From: Chitinophagales bacterium
GTDB taxonomy: Bacteria > Bacteroidota > Bacteroidia > Chitinophagales > JAHDHT01
Reading direction: 5' to 3'
NCBI GenBank assembly: GCA_020631175.1
Contig: JAHDHT010000089.1
Location: 1 to 16,022, forward strand
Length of the DNA: 16,022 bases
Shown: one piece after another, positions 5,775 through 13,315 of the stretch
Position numbering within the stretch: position 1 is the stretch's first letter
Layout: every line of letters starts with the position of its first letter
Notes under the pieces: model-generated
Databases searched by the model: none
Told to the model about the DNA's origin: nothing
The model's input: only the letters and a program-made list of their open reading frames with translations
Translations under genes and position numbers: made by a program

Positions 5775-7976
5775 TTATAAATTGTTTGGATTAAATGTTT
5801 CTTCGGTATCTGGTGCATTTACCAAGATTTCAAGATCCTGATAAGAACATCCGTTTTCGAATTCTAATTTTTGAATTTTTATTATATATGGCTCTGTCGC
5901 CCAATTTGCTCCAGTTGTTCTGTAAAGCATATTTGAAGAACCTGTGAATTGACCTCTAACCCAACCGTTTCCGGTGTTAGAAACATGCTCAACGGTATAA
6001 GCAATTGAGGATATATTATGACTGCTCAATGCGTCATTATCAATATCAACAGACATCAAAAACCACACGCTTGAATTAAACCACCTTGTTCGAATGGTTT
6101 CCAATGAAAAGCGTAAAAGATAGCATGGATCAATAATTAAAGGAATTTCCGGAACTGCATCTTTCATTTTTATGCACCATGTACAATCCAGTTGATTGTA
6201 CTGAACAAGAATTGCTCCTTGTGCATAATAGTAATCTTGAACGGCTGTAATTAAGGCTCCTATTTCATCAAAAAATTGGTTATTGAAAATAACTCCAGTT
6301 GTGTTTAAAACTTTGTTTAAGCTTTCGCACGTTAAGGGATCCGTTCCATCTGTCCAGATTGTTTTTTGATCACATCCATCATAAACCGGAGGAATTACAC
6401 AAATTCCGTTTTCACAAATAAATCCTTTCGGACATTCTCCATTTGTGCAAGGCGTTCCACCTCTTGGAAGTGTCACACTTGCGGTAAGATCTCCGCAATT
6501 AGTCTGAATGGTTACATCCAGATTTCCATCAAATTGATCGTTGACCGTTAAAATATTTCCATCAAAATCAAAGTCAAGATCTGGATCAATGGAAACACTA
6601 TTAACCGTTAATCCTTCGGATAAATTAAACTGTACTTTATTACAACATTGATACGAAATGGATCCATTGCTTGGATCTATTTCATTTCCATTGCTGTCAA
6701 TTAAAATATCTGAAACAATATTATTTAAATCATTAATTCCATCAACCACATCGAAAATAACTTGCCTTGTGAACGAAGCTTGTCCACCACATTCGAAATT
6801 CAATAGATAATAAAATTCTAATTTGAACCGAACTGTTCCGGCTTGGCTTTGGAATTGATCTGATGGAAAACTTATTGCTCCATCTGTTGGGTTGACCGGT
6901 AATACATTTGTTGGACTTGTATAGTAAAGCGTTTCATCGCTTCCATTTACAATAAAAAACGAATTCCAGAACGAAGCATTGACAATTCCAAGCTGTCCAC
7001 CATTGGACACTATTCCAGTTCCAAATTGAATTGCTCCATTTGTTGGACTAATGTTAGATGAAAGGATGGTTTCAAAATTTATAGTCTTATCCTCACAAAT
7101 TAGATTCAAAGTGAATTGAGGATCATCGCAAGGATCAAAAACCGGCAATTGAAAGACTAATCCTTCTGCTGCAAAATTACCTGTCTGGCATTCTGCGTCA
7201 TTTGCGTTGCAAATTATTTCAATTCCATTATCTGTCCATCCATCAAAGTTGCAACAGTATTCAGGAAACAACCAATAATTACGTTGAACATATTTAATTG
7301 ATACAAGATCTACTCCGTTATAAGTTTCCGGATTTACAATCTGTATTCCTTTTGGATATCCGGCGTTCGTATAAGCAACATTGACTGAAAAGTCTGCATT
7401 CATATTGCTAAAACCGGTTAAAGATTCAGTTCCAATAATTGGAAATCCATCTTGTCCAAATTCAACAGACAAGGTTCCAATTAATTCATTATTCTCTCCG
7501 TTTAAAAGAGCAATTTCTCTTTTTGAAATGTAGGCATCCGGACAACAATCAACGGTCTGCGGATCTACGCTAAATACTGCCTCTTGCCATTTAGTCGAAA
7601 CTGGAGGAAGTGCCGGAGGAATTGTTGTTAAGCAGGTTAGTTCAAAGTCCTGCGGGCATTCTTCATTAAATGGAATTTCTCCAACAAAGCTTGCATTATC
7701 ATCATCAATAATAACTCCATTTTCAAAAATAGAATTATCAATGATCGCCTGTTTTAATTCCTCTTGTGAAAAGATCCGGATCTGTAAATTGTCAATTAGT
7801 AAAACTCCGTCCGTAAAATTCGCATTACAGGTGCGGACAATAGGCACCTGACAAATTTTATATTGTGGATTGGTGTCTACTTCCAGAAAGTTCCAACCGC
7901 AAAAATGCTGATTAAATCCAAGCTTGAATTTAATCAGTTCAAAAAACAAAATGATATGTAAAATAGGTTTTACCAT
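5775..7976 (-). CDS. Large exported cysteine-rich adhesin-like protein
   Basis: At 733 residues it is the largest product in the window. Residues 4-20 are a hydrophobic signal and FCGW follows at 25-28. The body is Thr/Asn/Val-rich and beta-strand-like. Loosely repeated units read SPTNGAIQFG, NPTDGAISFP and DPSNGSISYQ, typical of Ig-like modules in secreted Bacteroidota proteins. More than 20 Cys include a compact motif near 6400-6455 (CTNGECPKGFICENGICV, spaced like an EGF or Dickkopf-type knot). The last 200 residues have a separate Tyr/Trp-rich domain. No catalytic motif seen. Its ATG overlaps the matrixin stop by 7 bases, so the two are coupled. Likely role: receptor-binding or surface protein of the particle. 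It could also be a cell-surface protein made in infected hosts. Confidence 0.7.
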   Translation of the reverse strand: MVKPILHIILFFELIKFKLGFNQHFCGWNFLEVDTNPQYKICQVPIVRTCNANFTDGVLLIDNLQIRIFSQEELKQAIIDNSIFENGVIIDDDNASFVGEIPFNEECPQDFELTCLTTIPPALPPVSTKWQEAVFSVDPQTVDCCPDAYISKREIALLNGENNELIGTLSVEFGQDGFPIIGTESLTGFSNMNADFSVNVAYTNAGYPKGIQIVNPETYNGVDLVSIKYVQRNYWLFPEYCCNFDGWTDNGIEIICNANDAECQTGNFAAEGLVFQLPVFDPCDDPQFTLNLICEDKTINFETILSSNISPTNGAIQFGTGIVSNGGQLGIVNASFWNSFFIVNGSDETLYYTSPTNVLPVNPTDGAISFPSDQFQSQAGTVRFKLEFYYLLNFECGGQASFTRQVIFDVVDGINDLNNIVSDILIDSNGNEIDPSNGSISYQCCNKVQFNLSEGLTVNSVSIDPDLDFDFDGNILTVNDQFDGNLDVTIQTNCGDLTASVTLPRGGTPCTNGECPKGFICENGICVIPPVYDGCDQKTIWTDGTDPLTCESLNKVLNTTGVIFNNQFFDEIGALITAVQDYYYAQGAILVQYNQLDCTWCIKMKDAVPEIPLIIDPCYLLRFSLETIRTRWFNSSVWFLMSVDIDNDALSSHNISSIAYTVEHVSNTGNGWVRGQFTGSSNMLYRTTGANWATEPYIIKIQKLEFENGCSYQDLEILVNAPDTEETFNPNNL

Positions 7977-8749
7977 TCTTTTACTCTTCTAAATTCATGA
8001 TTGAAATTCATTGGAAGATCCGGTCTAATTACATTTTTTTGGAATGCATAACATTTAGTATAAGATCTATTATAAACCGCTCTCAATGCCTCTTTATCAT
8101 CGGTGCTCCATTCTGTTACACCATTGTAGTAAGGATACATAACCGAGTTTGGATCTTCGCTGTGTGCTAATCCAAGCTTATGACCTAATTCATGCATTAA
8201 GGTGTGTTTCAATACAAAAAAGTATTGCTTTGTTTTATCGAACCAGTTATTGGATTCATCAATAAATATTTTTTTATGCATGGATCCACCACATGGAGGA
8301 GGGAAATAGGCTTTTCCTAACAGTCCGCCGTATAGCTGACCGTTTATTTCTCTAACTGCTCCGTCAAGATCTCTAAATGTGTAAATAATATCAGTTTGAA
8401 CATAGTCTTCGCAAAAATGGAACTCCATTGGAACTATATCTGTGACACTTGAATGAACCTCCTGCAATGTTTTCAAAAGATCTTCTTTTGTCATTTGATC
8501 CATATAATCATTTACACCATAAGTCAGATACCAACGGTTTGAATAATCACATCCGCTTAAACGGTATGCAGAACTCATTGAATTATATCCGCAAAAATAC
8601 GTGTCATCAATATTCAAAGAATCAGTTAAGTTATCTGAATGGTGATTGACTGCATCAACATTAAATGTTGCTAAACATGATTTAATAAATACGAAAGACA
8701 AAAAAATAAGTCTTGGTAAATTATGCGATATGAATGTGAAATTTTTCAA
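7970..8749 (-). CDS. Exported matrixin-type zinc metalloprotease (TTG start)
   Basis: A 259-residue protein. The zinc site HELGHKLGLAH has His186, Glu187, His190 and His196, followed by the Met-turn NSVMYP (Met204), as in matrixins (peptidase family M10 type). The upstream strands WYLTYGV and DIIYTF, and the Gly-rich KAYFPPPCGG ahead of IFID, follow matrixin domain order. Residues 11-27 are a signal segment. FCGY (52-55) precedes the catalytic domain by about 18 residues, roughly where matrix metalloproteases carry their cysteine switch. The first in-frame ATG is at Met58, which would lose both signal and motif, so the TTG at 8749-8747 (gap of 4 bases from the upstream stop) is the best start. 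Likely substrates: host surface proteins, or maturation of the adjacent exported proteins. Confidence 0.85.
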   Translation of the reverse strand: MKNFTFISHNLPRLIFLSFVFIKSCLATFNVDAVNHHSDNLTDSLNIDDTYFCGYNSMSSAYRLSGCDYSNRWYLTYGVNDYMDQMTKEDLLKTLQEVHSSVTDIVPMEFHFCEDYVQTDIIYTFRDLDGAVREINGQLYGGLLGKAYFPPPCGGSMHKKIFIDESNNWFDKTKQYFFVLKHTLMHELGHKLGLAHSEDPNSVMYPYYNGVTEWSTDDKEALRAVYNRSYTKCYAFQKNVIRPDLPMNFNHEFRRVKEW

Positions 8750-8753
8750 CAGT

Positions 8754-8912
8754 TTAAATTGCTTTTAAAGTTAGTTCAGCTAAAAAATGGGCTAAAAACA
8801 TCATCAATAATAGAACGGTTCCGAATAGAAGTACGCCAAATGGAGTTGTAAGGAAGGTAAGTTTCTCCAGAATAGTTTCTATTTGTTCTACTATGTTTTG
8901 TTGATCGCCCAT
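8754..8912 (-). CDS. 52-residue single-pass membrane protein
   Basis: ATG at 8912-8910, TAA at 8756-8754. The product starts MGDQQNIVEQIETILEK, an amphipathic helix. It continues with a membrane segment over about residues 25-46 (TPFGVLLFGTVLLLMMF) and ends LKAI. It fills the gap between the M15 peptidase and the matrixin gene in the same direction, with 11 and 4 bases on either side. Size and topology would also fit a holin-like protein next to a peptidoglycan hydrolase, but with only one membrane segment a small virion membrane protein is as likely. Confidence 0.6.
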   Translation of the reverse strand: MGDQQNIVEQIETILEKLTFLTTPFGVLLFGTVLLLMMFLAHFLAELTLKAI

Positions 8913-8923
8913 TTAATTCATAA

Positions 8924-9619
8924 CTATATTAACAGTACTAAAAAAAGAATCATAAGAATGATTGCTAATAATCTGGAAACAAAGCCTATAATGCCACCGT
9001 AGTTTATAAATCCATCTTCTACATTTGTGTTGAAGATCTGTTTAATAAAATTTACAACTGCTTTTGGAAAGCCTTTTATCTTATCGAAAATGTTTGAATC
9101 TACTTTATCAATTTGATCCTGAACATTTCCGTCAAAAACTGGAGGATCTATTGAATTGATCCATGTTGATTGATCGAAAAAAGCATATTTTATTCCGTTG
9201 TAGTTTTGCTTCCCTTCGCTAACTCTTGCATCAATGTGAATAAAAGTGTTGTATAATCCGAACCCTCTTATTCCAAGATCTAACAGAGATTGAAAGACAA
9301 TCCCTTCATTGCGAATATCGTTGTTCAGATGGGCAATTATTGCGGTCTCGTTTTCTTTCCAGTTGACATCAACTGCCCGTCCGAGTAAATGTTGACTTTT
9401 TTCGGCTCCTCCGGCTGCTGCATTACAGCTTTGTGTCCGGTATCCACCACGTGCGGAAATTTCTATTGCTGTTCCATAGTATTTCCACAAAAAATTTAAG
9501 GCATCAATTAAAGCATCACTTAGATAATGTTCATCCGGCGCATCTGAACAACCACTGTAAAGATCCTGTTCATTGAAATTGCCAAATTGCCTGTTACCGT
9601 AGCGACTAATTAAAGCCAT
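8924..9619 (-). CDS. Tail-anchored M15 peptidoglycan peptidase
   Basis: A 231-residue protein. Residues 50-135 match the peptidase M15 fold (D-Ala-D-Ala carboxypeptidase or L-Ala-D-Glu endolysin type). ARGGYRT (56-62) resembles the usual SGYRT motif. SQHLLGRAVDV supplies His77 and Asp84, and FIHIDAR supplies His128, giving the expected H-D-H zinc set. The domain cleaves peptide bonds in peptidoglycan. There is no signal peptide, but residues 208-231 form a C-terminal membrane helix, unusual for an endolysin. A virion-membrane lysin used for entry, like the membrane-associated lytic enzymes of PRD1, is a good fit; release of progeny is the alternative. Residues 140-205 are a linker with an amphipathic helix. 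It sits among the small membrane protein genes. Confidence 0.85.
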   Translation of the reverse strand: MALISRYGNRQFGNFNEQDLYSGCSDAPDEHYLSDALIDALNFLWKYYGTAIEISARGGYRTQSCNAAAGGAEKSQHLLGRAVDVNWKENETAIIAHLNNDIRNEGIVFQSLLDLGIRGFGLYNTFIHIDARVSEGKQNYNGIKYAFFDQSTWINSIDPPVFDGNVQDQIDKVDSNIFDKIKGFPKAVVNFIKQIFNTNVEDGFINYGGIIGFVSRLLAIILMILFLVLLI

Positions 9620-9623
9620 GTTT

Positions 9624-9770
9624 TTACGCTTGATCTTGATCGCCGGCGAAAAGTCGTTGCACTAATGGTGCAAGGGCAGCCGTTGCCAAGTTTGCAAGAA
9701 CTAAAATTAAAATTGCAAGTAAAACTGTCATTGCAATTGCTCCTGTTCCTTTATCTACTGGTATCATCAT
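9624..9770 (-). CDS. 48-residue single-pass membrane protein
   Basis: ATG at 9770-9768 (a second ATG follows directly), TAA at 9626-9624. MMIPVDKGTGA leads into one long Ala/Leu/Ile membrane helix (about 11-34), then APLVQRLFAGDQDQA. It fills the space between the 9780-10376 gene and the M15 peptidase gene (gaps of 9 and 4 bases). The composition, small residues in one long helix with a short polar tail, resembles small structural membrane proteins of tailless phages. No sequence family recognised. Confidence 0.6.
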   Translation of the reverse strand: MMIPVDKGTGAIAMTVLLAILILVLANLATAALAPLVQRLFAGDQDQA

Positions 9771-9779
9771 AATTGAAAT

Positions 9780-10376
9780 TTATTTAAAATCTGGATTTTG
9801 TCGATTTGTTTTAACAGTCGTTGTTCTGGTTTCATTTACATCCATTAATCCGGATCCTGAACCAATTTTGTTTTTATTGCTTCTGGCAATAAGCGCAATA
9901 ATTCCAATGATGAGTAATAGACCGAGAACGCCTAAGAAAATATAAAGACCAATTTTGTTTTTGTCTTTATCATCATCATTGTTATTATTATCAGGATTGT
10001 TTCCTCCAGATCCGGCTGTATTTGCTGCGGTATTATCTGGAGTAAATCCAGAAGCCAATCCATCTAGTAATCCATCCAAAAAATTATTCCAGTTGAATTT
10101 AAAGGTTGACATTGCCTGACTATATCCATCAGCAAAGGTTCCTGAATTTGATCTGTATCGAACGTTATTTAAAGCAGCTTTTGCAATGTTTCGGTTGGTG
10201 ACATTCAATCTTGATATTGTCTCAAAGGCAGTATCAGAATTGATCACATTATTGGCACCGGTTACATTTAAACGCTTTAAATTATCTCTTACTCTTTGCC
10301 AATCGCTTGCAATGATTAGCTTAAGTAAAAAGCTTTTATCCGTTTGAATTCTCCTGATTTGATTTTCGACCGTCAT
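9780..10376 (-). CDS. Single-pass membrane protein with helical N-domain
   Basis: A 198-residue protein. Residues 1-110 are helical and polar (ENQIRRIQTDKSFLLKLI, RDNLKRLNVTG). Two LNVT repeats (36-39 and 57-60) suggest a duplicated helical unit. An Asn/Asp-rich linker follows (115-140), then a membrane helix at about 142-164 and a basic, Thr-rich tail. It is the second gene of the late operon, directly after the candidate capsid gene, which is a common place for a major virion membrane or scaffold protein. Family not recognised; topology is read from hydrophobicity only. Confidence 0.65.
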   Translation of the reverse strand: MTVENQIRRIQTDKSFLLKLIIASDWQRVRDNLKRLNVTGANNVINSDTAFETISRLNVTNRNIAKAALNNVRYRSNSGTFADGYSQAMSTFKFNWNNFLDGLLDGLASGFTPDNTAANTAGSGGNNPDNNNNDDDKDKNKIGLYIFLGVLGLLLIIGIIALIARSNKNKIGSGSGLMDVNETRTTTVKTNRQNPDFK

Positions 10377-10413
10377 TTAAAAAAATGATTGTTAAAAAAT
10401 TATTTAAAGAGGA

Positions 10414-11292
10414 TTATCCAAATAATAATGGAATACCTGAAATTCTTAAGTGAATGTCAATTTCGGTTTTGTCCGGAACTGCTTGGAAGCACCATTCTGA
10501 CATTTTAGATAATGTCCATTTGGTATCAATGGAAATTTTTCTTCCAACGTCCGCATCACCCTTTATAGAGTAATTGTTGAACGTTATGGTTTTGGATCTT
10601 GAACTGTTGAACAAACGATTTGTCCATTTCAATTTTCCATTATAGAAATATTCTAAATTATCAGTTCGAATATCTAAACCGCAACCAATGATTGTATGAC
10701 AACAAAGAAAATGCGCTAATAAAGCCATATTAACTTCCTGTCCATCAATTACGGCACTAACTCCATCCTGACCGTTCGGCAATTTATAAAGTGAACCTCC
10801 ACTTCCATCGCTAAAAGGTAAAACTGTCGGATCATTCATAGCCTGACCGAATCCACCACCGTCAAAAAGTTTAATGTCTCTCGTCCTGCCTGAATCGTTT
10901 CGAATCTTAAGAATTAAAACTTCCGGCACGTCCGGCATTAGATTTGGTGTGACCGGCATATTTCCAACTACTCCGTCCGGAGTCAATACGGGAAGATTAA
11001 ATGCTTGTCCATCCAGACTTGCGGATTCTTCCTTAAGTCCAAACATGACACCGGCTTTTCCAGCTTGCAAATTTTGACATTCGCAACCATCCGCTCCGCA
11101 TGTTTCTCCACCTGAACATCCGCAACCGGATCCAGATCCTTTTCCTTTGTGGTTAACATATCCGGCGTCTAAAGGATTTAGAGTAGTAATTACCGGAACT
11201 CCTGCGTTGTTGCCTGAATTAAGGCGTAAACCATACATGAAATTTACGCATAATGCAACAAGAAAACTTGATAAGAATTTAAAGATTTTCAT
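10414..11292 (-). CDS. Candidate capsid or major surface protein
   Basis: A 292-residue protein, first gene of the late-type operon. Residues 1-22 are a hydrophobic, signal-like segment (FLSSFLVALCVNFMYG). Residues 50-73 are a Gly/Cys-rich loop (GSGSGCGCSGGETCG). The remaining 210 residues are beta-rich. The run LKIRNDSGRTRDIKLFDGG, then INMALLAHFL-like helix (VNMALLAHFLCC), then many strands (RKISIDTKW, TEIDIHLRIS) recalls the order I associate with jelly-roll capsid proteins of Bacteroidota viruses: an N-terminal 'I.N.t...i.LF' strand, a short helix, and a hydrophobic C-terminal strand. Size and gene position fit a major capsid protein. The N-terminal signal and short core argue against a standard double jelly roll, so a secreted surface protein is a real alternative. 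Confidence 0.55.
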   Translation of the reverse strand: MKIFKFLSSFLVALCVNFMYGLRLNSGNNAGVPVITTLNPLDAGYVNHKGKGSGSGCGCSGGETCGADGCECQNLQAGKAGVMFGLKEESASLDGQAFNLPVLTPDGVVGNMPVTPNLMPDVPEVLILKIRNDSGRTRDIKLFDGGGFGQAMNDPTVLPFSDGSGGSLYKLPNGQDGVSAVIDGQEVNMALLAHFLCCHTIIGCGLDIRTDNLEYFYNGKLKWTNRLFNSSRSKTITFNNYSIKGDADVGRKISIDTKWTLSKMSEWCFQAVPDKTEIDIHLRISGIPLLFG

Positions 11293-11405
11293 TGAATATA
11301 AAATTTTTTGATGTTCGTCATCGAATTATATGAATGCGAATATTTGAAATTTTATACCCTTGTTGGCGTAAGTGATAAAAAATTGCATGGTTGCATTTTT
11401 TTTAT

Positions 11406-11449
11406 AAGCCTAATAAAAAGTATTAAGCTTAATAAAAAACATCAGGCTT
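11406..11449. terminator. Nested inverted repeat, probable bidirectional terminator
   Basis: AAGCCT (11406-11411) pairs with AGGCTT (11444-11449), and a perfect 14-base palindrome TATTAAGCTTAATA (11421-11434) sits between them. T-runs follow on both strands: TTTT to the right on the plus strand and A/T-rich sequence to the left. It lies at the 3' end of the ATPase gene block; the last stop codon (11444-11442) is inside the right arm. The remaining 11293-11405 stretch, in front of the late operon, should hold the late promoter. I could not assign boxes with confidence. Confidence 0.45.
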
Positions 11450-11753
11450 TTTTCTGGATCAGTTTTTTAATGTAATTCATGATCCGGAAAGACTCTTTTA
11501 CATTGGAATTATGTGTTTTGTTTTCAAGTACCTTTTTTGAATTGATAACCGTACACTTATGATGTAAGCTTAATTGCCTTTTTAATTCACCTGCTTGTAT
11601 CTGGTAAAATAAACTCGCTCCTGTTGTTCCAAATTTGAACCTGTATTCAAATAAATCGCCGTTTAGATCTCGATGAATAAAAAGATCTTTATTTTCTAAG
11701 CTTTGAATTAAATAGACTTTTCCTTTTTTTAGTTTCTGTTTTCTTCTTTTCAT
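11442..11753 (-). CDS. Small basic hypothetical protein downstream of ATPase
   Basis: A 103-residue, Lys-rich soluble protein (MKRRKQKLKKGKVYLIQSLE). Its N-terminal half has strands with aromatic residues (YLIQSL, FIHRDLNGDLFEYRFKFG) and the C-terminal half is helical. The overall look is of a small SH3- or OB-like barrel, which I cannot confirm. The ATG overlaps the ATPase stop by one base (TAATG), so it is probably translated in step with the packaging ATPase and may work with it. No family recognised. Confidence 0.6.
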   Translation of the reverse strand: MKRRKQKLKKGKVYLIQSLENKDLFIHRDLNGDLFEYRFKFGTTGASLFYQIQAGELKRQLSLHHKCTVINSKKVLENKTHNSNVKESFRIMNYIKKLIQKKA

Positions 11754-12352
11754 TACATAAAGAATTCGATTTCAGAATAATGTTTGTCTTTTGATGCATT
11801 GACTGTTTTATTCATTCGAGATAATAAATCATAAGTTTCTAAAAAGTCATGCCTACCCTTATCAATTAAGACATTAGTTTTGAATAGAATAATTGCACTC
11901 ATATGTTTGAATATAACTATAGGAACATCCTGAAATGAATGAGCAACAAAGTATAGATCTATTCCCCATTGTCTCGACCTAATTAATAAGCGTTCCAGAT
12001 CTTTAGAGACTTTATCATTATTGAATGTCTTTGCATCATCCAGAATTAAAATGCCATTTCTAAAATATTTATTAATGTATTTAATTGGACTGGATTCATA
12101 TTCCTGTTGAATATAAGTAACGGTGCATTTACAAACTCCTTTTTTCCATCCTATATAATGTTTTGGATTGGCTACGTCCAGAAATTTGTATTCATGCCAT
12201 TTATCCTCCGCACCTTCCCAATCCGTAATAAGAATCGGTCTGGTTTTTTTGCTTGGTTCAACTATTTCATGTTTTAAGAAATAAGACTTTCCGCTTCGTT
12301 TCTTTCCAATTACCGGAATGATATGCCCTTCTGTTATTCTTTTTCCTGACAT
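11753..12352 (-). CDS. FtsK/HerA-type genome-packaging ATPase
   Basis: A 199-residue P-loop ATPase. Walker A is GKKRSGKS at 16-23. A strand ending LITDW (41-45) follows. Walker B is ILILDD at 101-106, with the second Asp in the place of the catalytic acid. An Arg pair (RSRQWGIDLYFVAHSFQD, 125-142) supplies the likely arginine finger and the sensor strand seen in the FtsK-HerA clade. The length and absence of membrane segments match the packaging ATPases of tailless viruses (PRD1 P9, PM2 P9, poxvirus A32 group), which hydrolyse ATP to translocate the genome into the capsid. Zot/pI of filamentous phages is related, but those carry a membrane helix. One-base overlaps couple it to both neighbours. 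This is the best virus hallmark in the window. Confidence 0.8.
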   Translation of the reverse strand: MSGKRITEGHIIPVIGKKRSGKSYFLKHEIVEPSKKTRPILITDWEGAEDKWHEYKFLDVANPKHYIGWKKGVCKCTVTYIQQEYESSPIKYINKYFRNGILILDDAKTFNNDKVSKDLERLLIRSRQWGIDLYFVAHSFQDVPIVIFKHMSAIILFKTNVLIDKGRHDFLETYDLLSRMNKTVNASKDKHYSEIEFFM

Positions 12353-12945
12353 TATGATTTGACCTCTTCTGCTTGTTTAAATTTCTTATCCATTAAAGCG
12401 ATTCCAATTTGAGCGGAGAAAATCATGATGATGGAAAGAATAGCCATGAATCGAATTGCCATTTTTGAATTAACAGAATATTCCATTGTGCCTAAACAAT
12501 CTTCTAAGCTATCAATGCATTCTTCCTTTTGGCTTTTCTTTAATTTGTAGCGTTCGACATTGCCATTTCTGCTAATAGCATAAGCACAAACATGCGCAAC
12601 AATATTATCAAGAATAGTAATACATGTTCCTGCAACCTTTCGGTTGTCAAAATTGAATGAAACAGTTTCCGGATCTGGCTGCGGATCTCTTATTGTATTA
12701 GGATCTTGATCTGGTTCCGGATCTGAATTGTTTTTGAAGTCTGGTTCCGGATCTTTGAATTTTTCTTCTTCTGGTTTCATGTCGTCCGGATCAATCGGTT
12801 TATCTGAATTTTTGACTTGATCAGAATTGATAAACTGTGCTCCAGATGCTTCCGGATTAAGTTTCATATCCTTTTGAAGGATCTTAAGCTTGCTGCGGAA
12901 GGATTTCTGTTTATCCTTATTGATCTTATATGCATCTGTTGCCAT
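12352..12945 (-). CDS. Membrane protein with Asp/Pro/Glu-rich middle
   Basis: A 197-residue protein. Residues 1-35 are basic and helical. Residues 45-90 are an acidic Asp-Pro/Glu-Pro region (DPDDMKPEEEKFKDPEPD, then DPEPDQDP). Residues 95-160 form a compact domain with Cys residues (GTCITILD, AHVCAYAI, EECIDSLEDCLG). A membrane helix lies at about 163-184, before a charged end. The Asp-Pro/Gln tract is encoded by closely spaced GATC sites (12672-12800). It precedes the ATPase with a one-base overlap; a membrane partner that positions the ATPase is possible. Not recognised. Confidence 0.65.
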   Translation of the reverse strand: MATDAYKINKDKQKSFRSKLKILQKDMKLNPEASGAQFINSDQVKNSDKPIDPDDMKPEEEKFKDPEPDFKNNSDPEPDQDPNTIRDPQPDPETVSFNFDNRKVAGTCITILDNIVAHVCAYAISRNGNVERYKLKKSQKEECIDSLEDCLGTMEYSVNSKMAIRFMAILSIIMIFSAQIGIALMDKKFKQAEEVKS

Positions 12946-12955
12946 TGCTTAAATT

Positions 12956-13315
12956 TTAGGATTTATTGTCTGGTTCTATCGTTTGAATAGTTTCCTTAAT
13001 TGCTTCCTTATTTTCGGCTAAACTGAATAGAAAGTTTACGAATTCAGTTAAGGAGAATTTCTCAATACATTCAAGCATTTCATTCTTATTGCCTACAATC
13101 ACCACCATGATATTTATCTTTTCTCCTTCGGTGGCAAAGTGTAAAGCCATTTTGGATCCTTTCTTTTTATCCTTAAGGAAGGAGTCCTCCATTTCATTTA
13201 ATTTTTTCGCAATGGTCGGTTCAAAATTTGGTATTCCTGCAATAAGCGTTTCTTTCTGGCTTAAGAGCATTGTCAGCATTCCTGCCATTGCTTGTTGTTG
13301 AAAATCTTTCATCAT
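12956..13315 (-). CDS. Small soluble hypothetical protein
   Basis: A 119-residue protein, alpha/beta in look: a Met/Gln-rich helix (MKDFQQQAMAGMLTMLLSQ), a Lys-rich turn, two strands (KMALHFATEG, INIMVVIVGN) and a C-terminal helix (EFVNFLFSLAENKEAIKETI). No membrane segment or catalytic motif. Two adjacent ATGs start it (13315 and 13312). The first overlaps the stop of the winged-helix-like gene by four bases, implying coupled translation. Function unknown. Confidence 0.6.
   Translation of the reverse strand: MMKDFQQQAMAGMLTMLLSQKETLIAGIPNFEPTIAKKLNEMEDSFLKDKKKGSKMALHFATEGEKINIMVVIVGNKNEMLECIEKFSLTEFVNFLFSLAENKEAIKETIQTIEPDNKS

Noticed and set aside
5771..5818. Upstream ATG at 5818 for the TSP3 gene
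   Set aside because: It would overlap the previous gene by 44 bases and put a charged stretch before the export signal; ATG 5770 gives a clean signal segment and a 5-base gap.
5669..8596. FCGW/FCGY as a lipoprotein lipobox
   Set aside because: The residue before Cys is Phe rather than Gly/Ala/Ser, and in the matrixin the Cys is at residue 53, well past the signal segment.
11753..12352. Zot/pI of a filamentous phage
   Set aside because: No membrane helix, length and sensor region closer to P9/A32-type packaging ATPases, and no small coat-protein gene set typical of inoviruses; not fully excluded.
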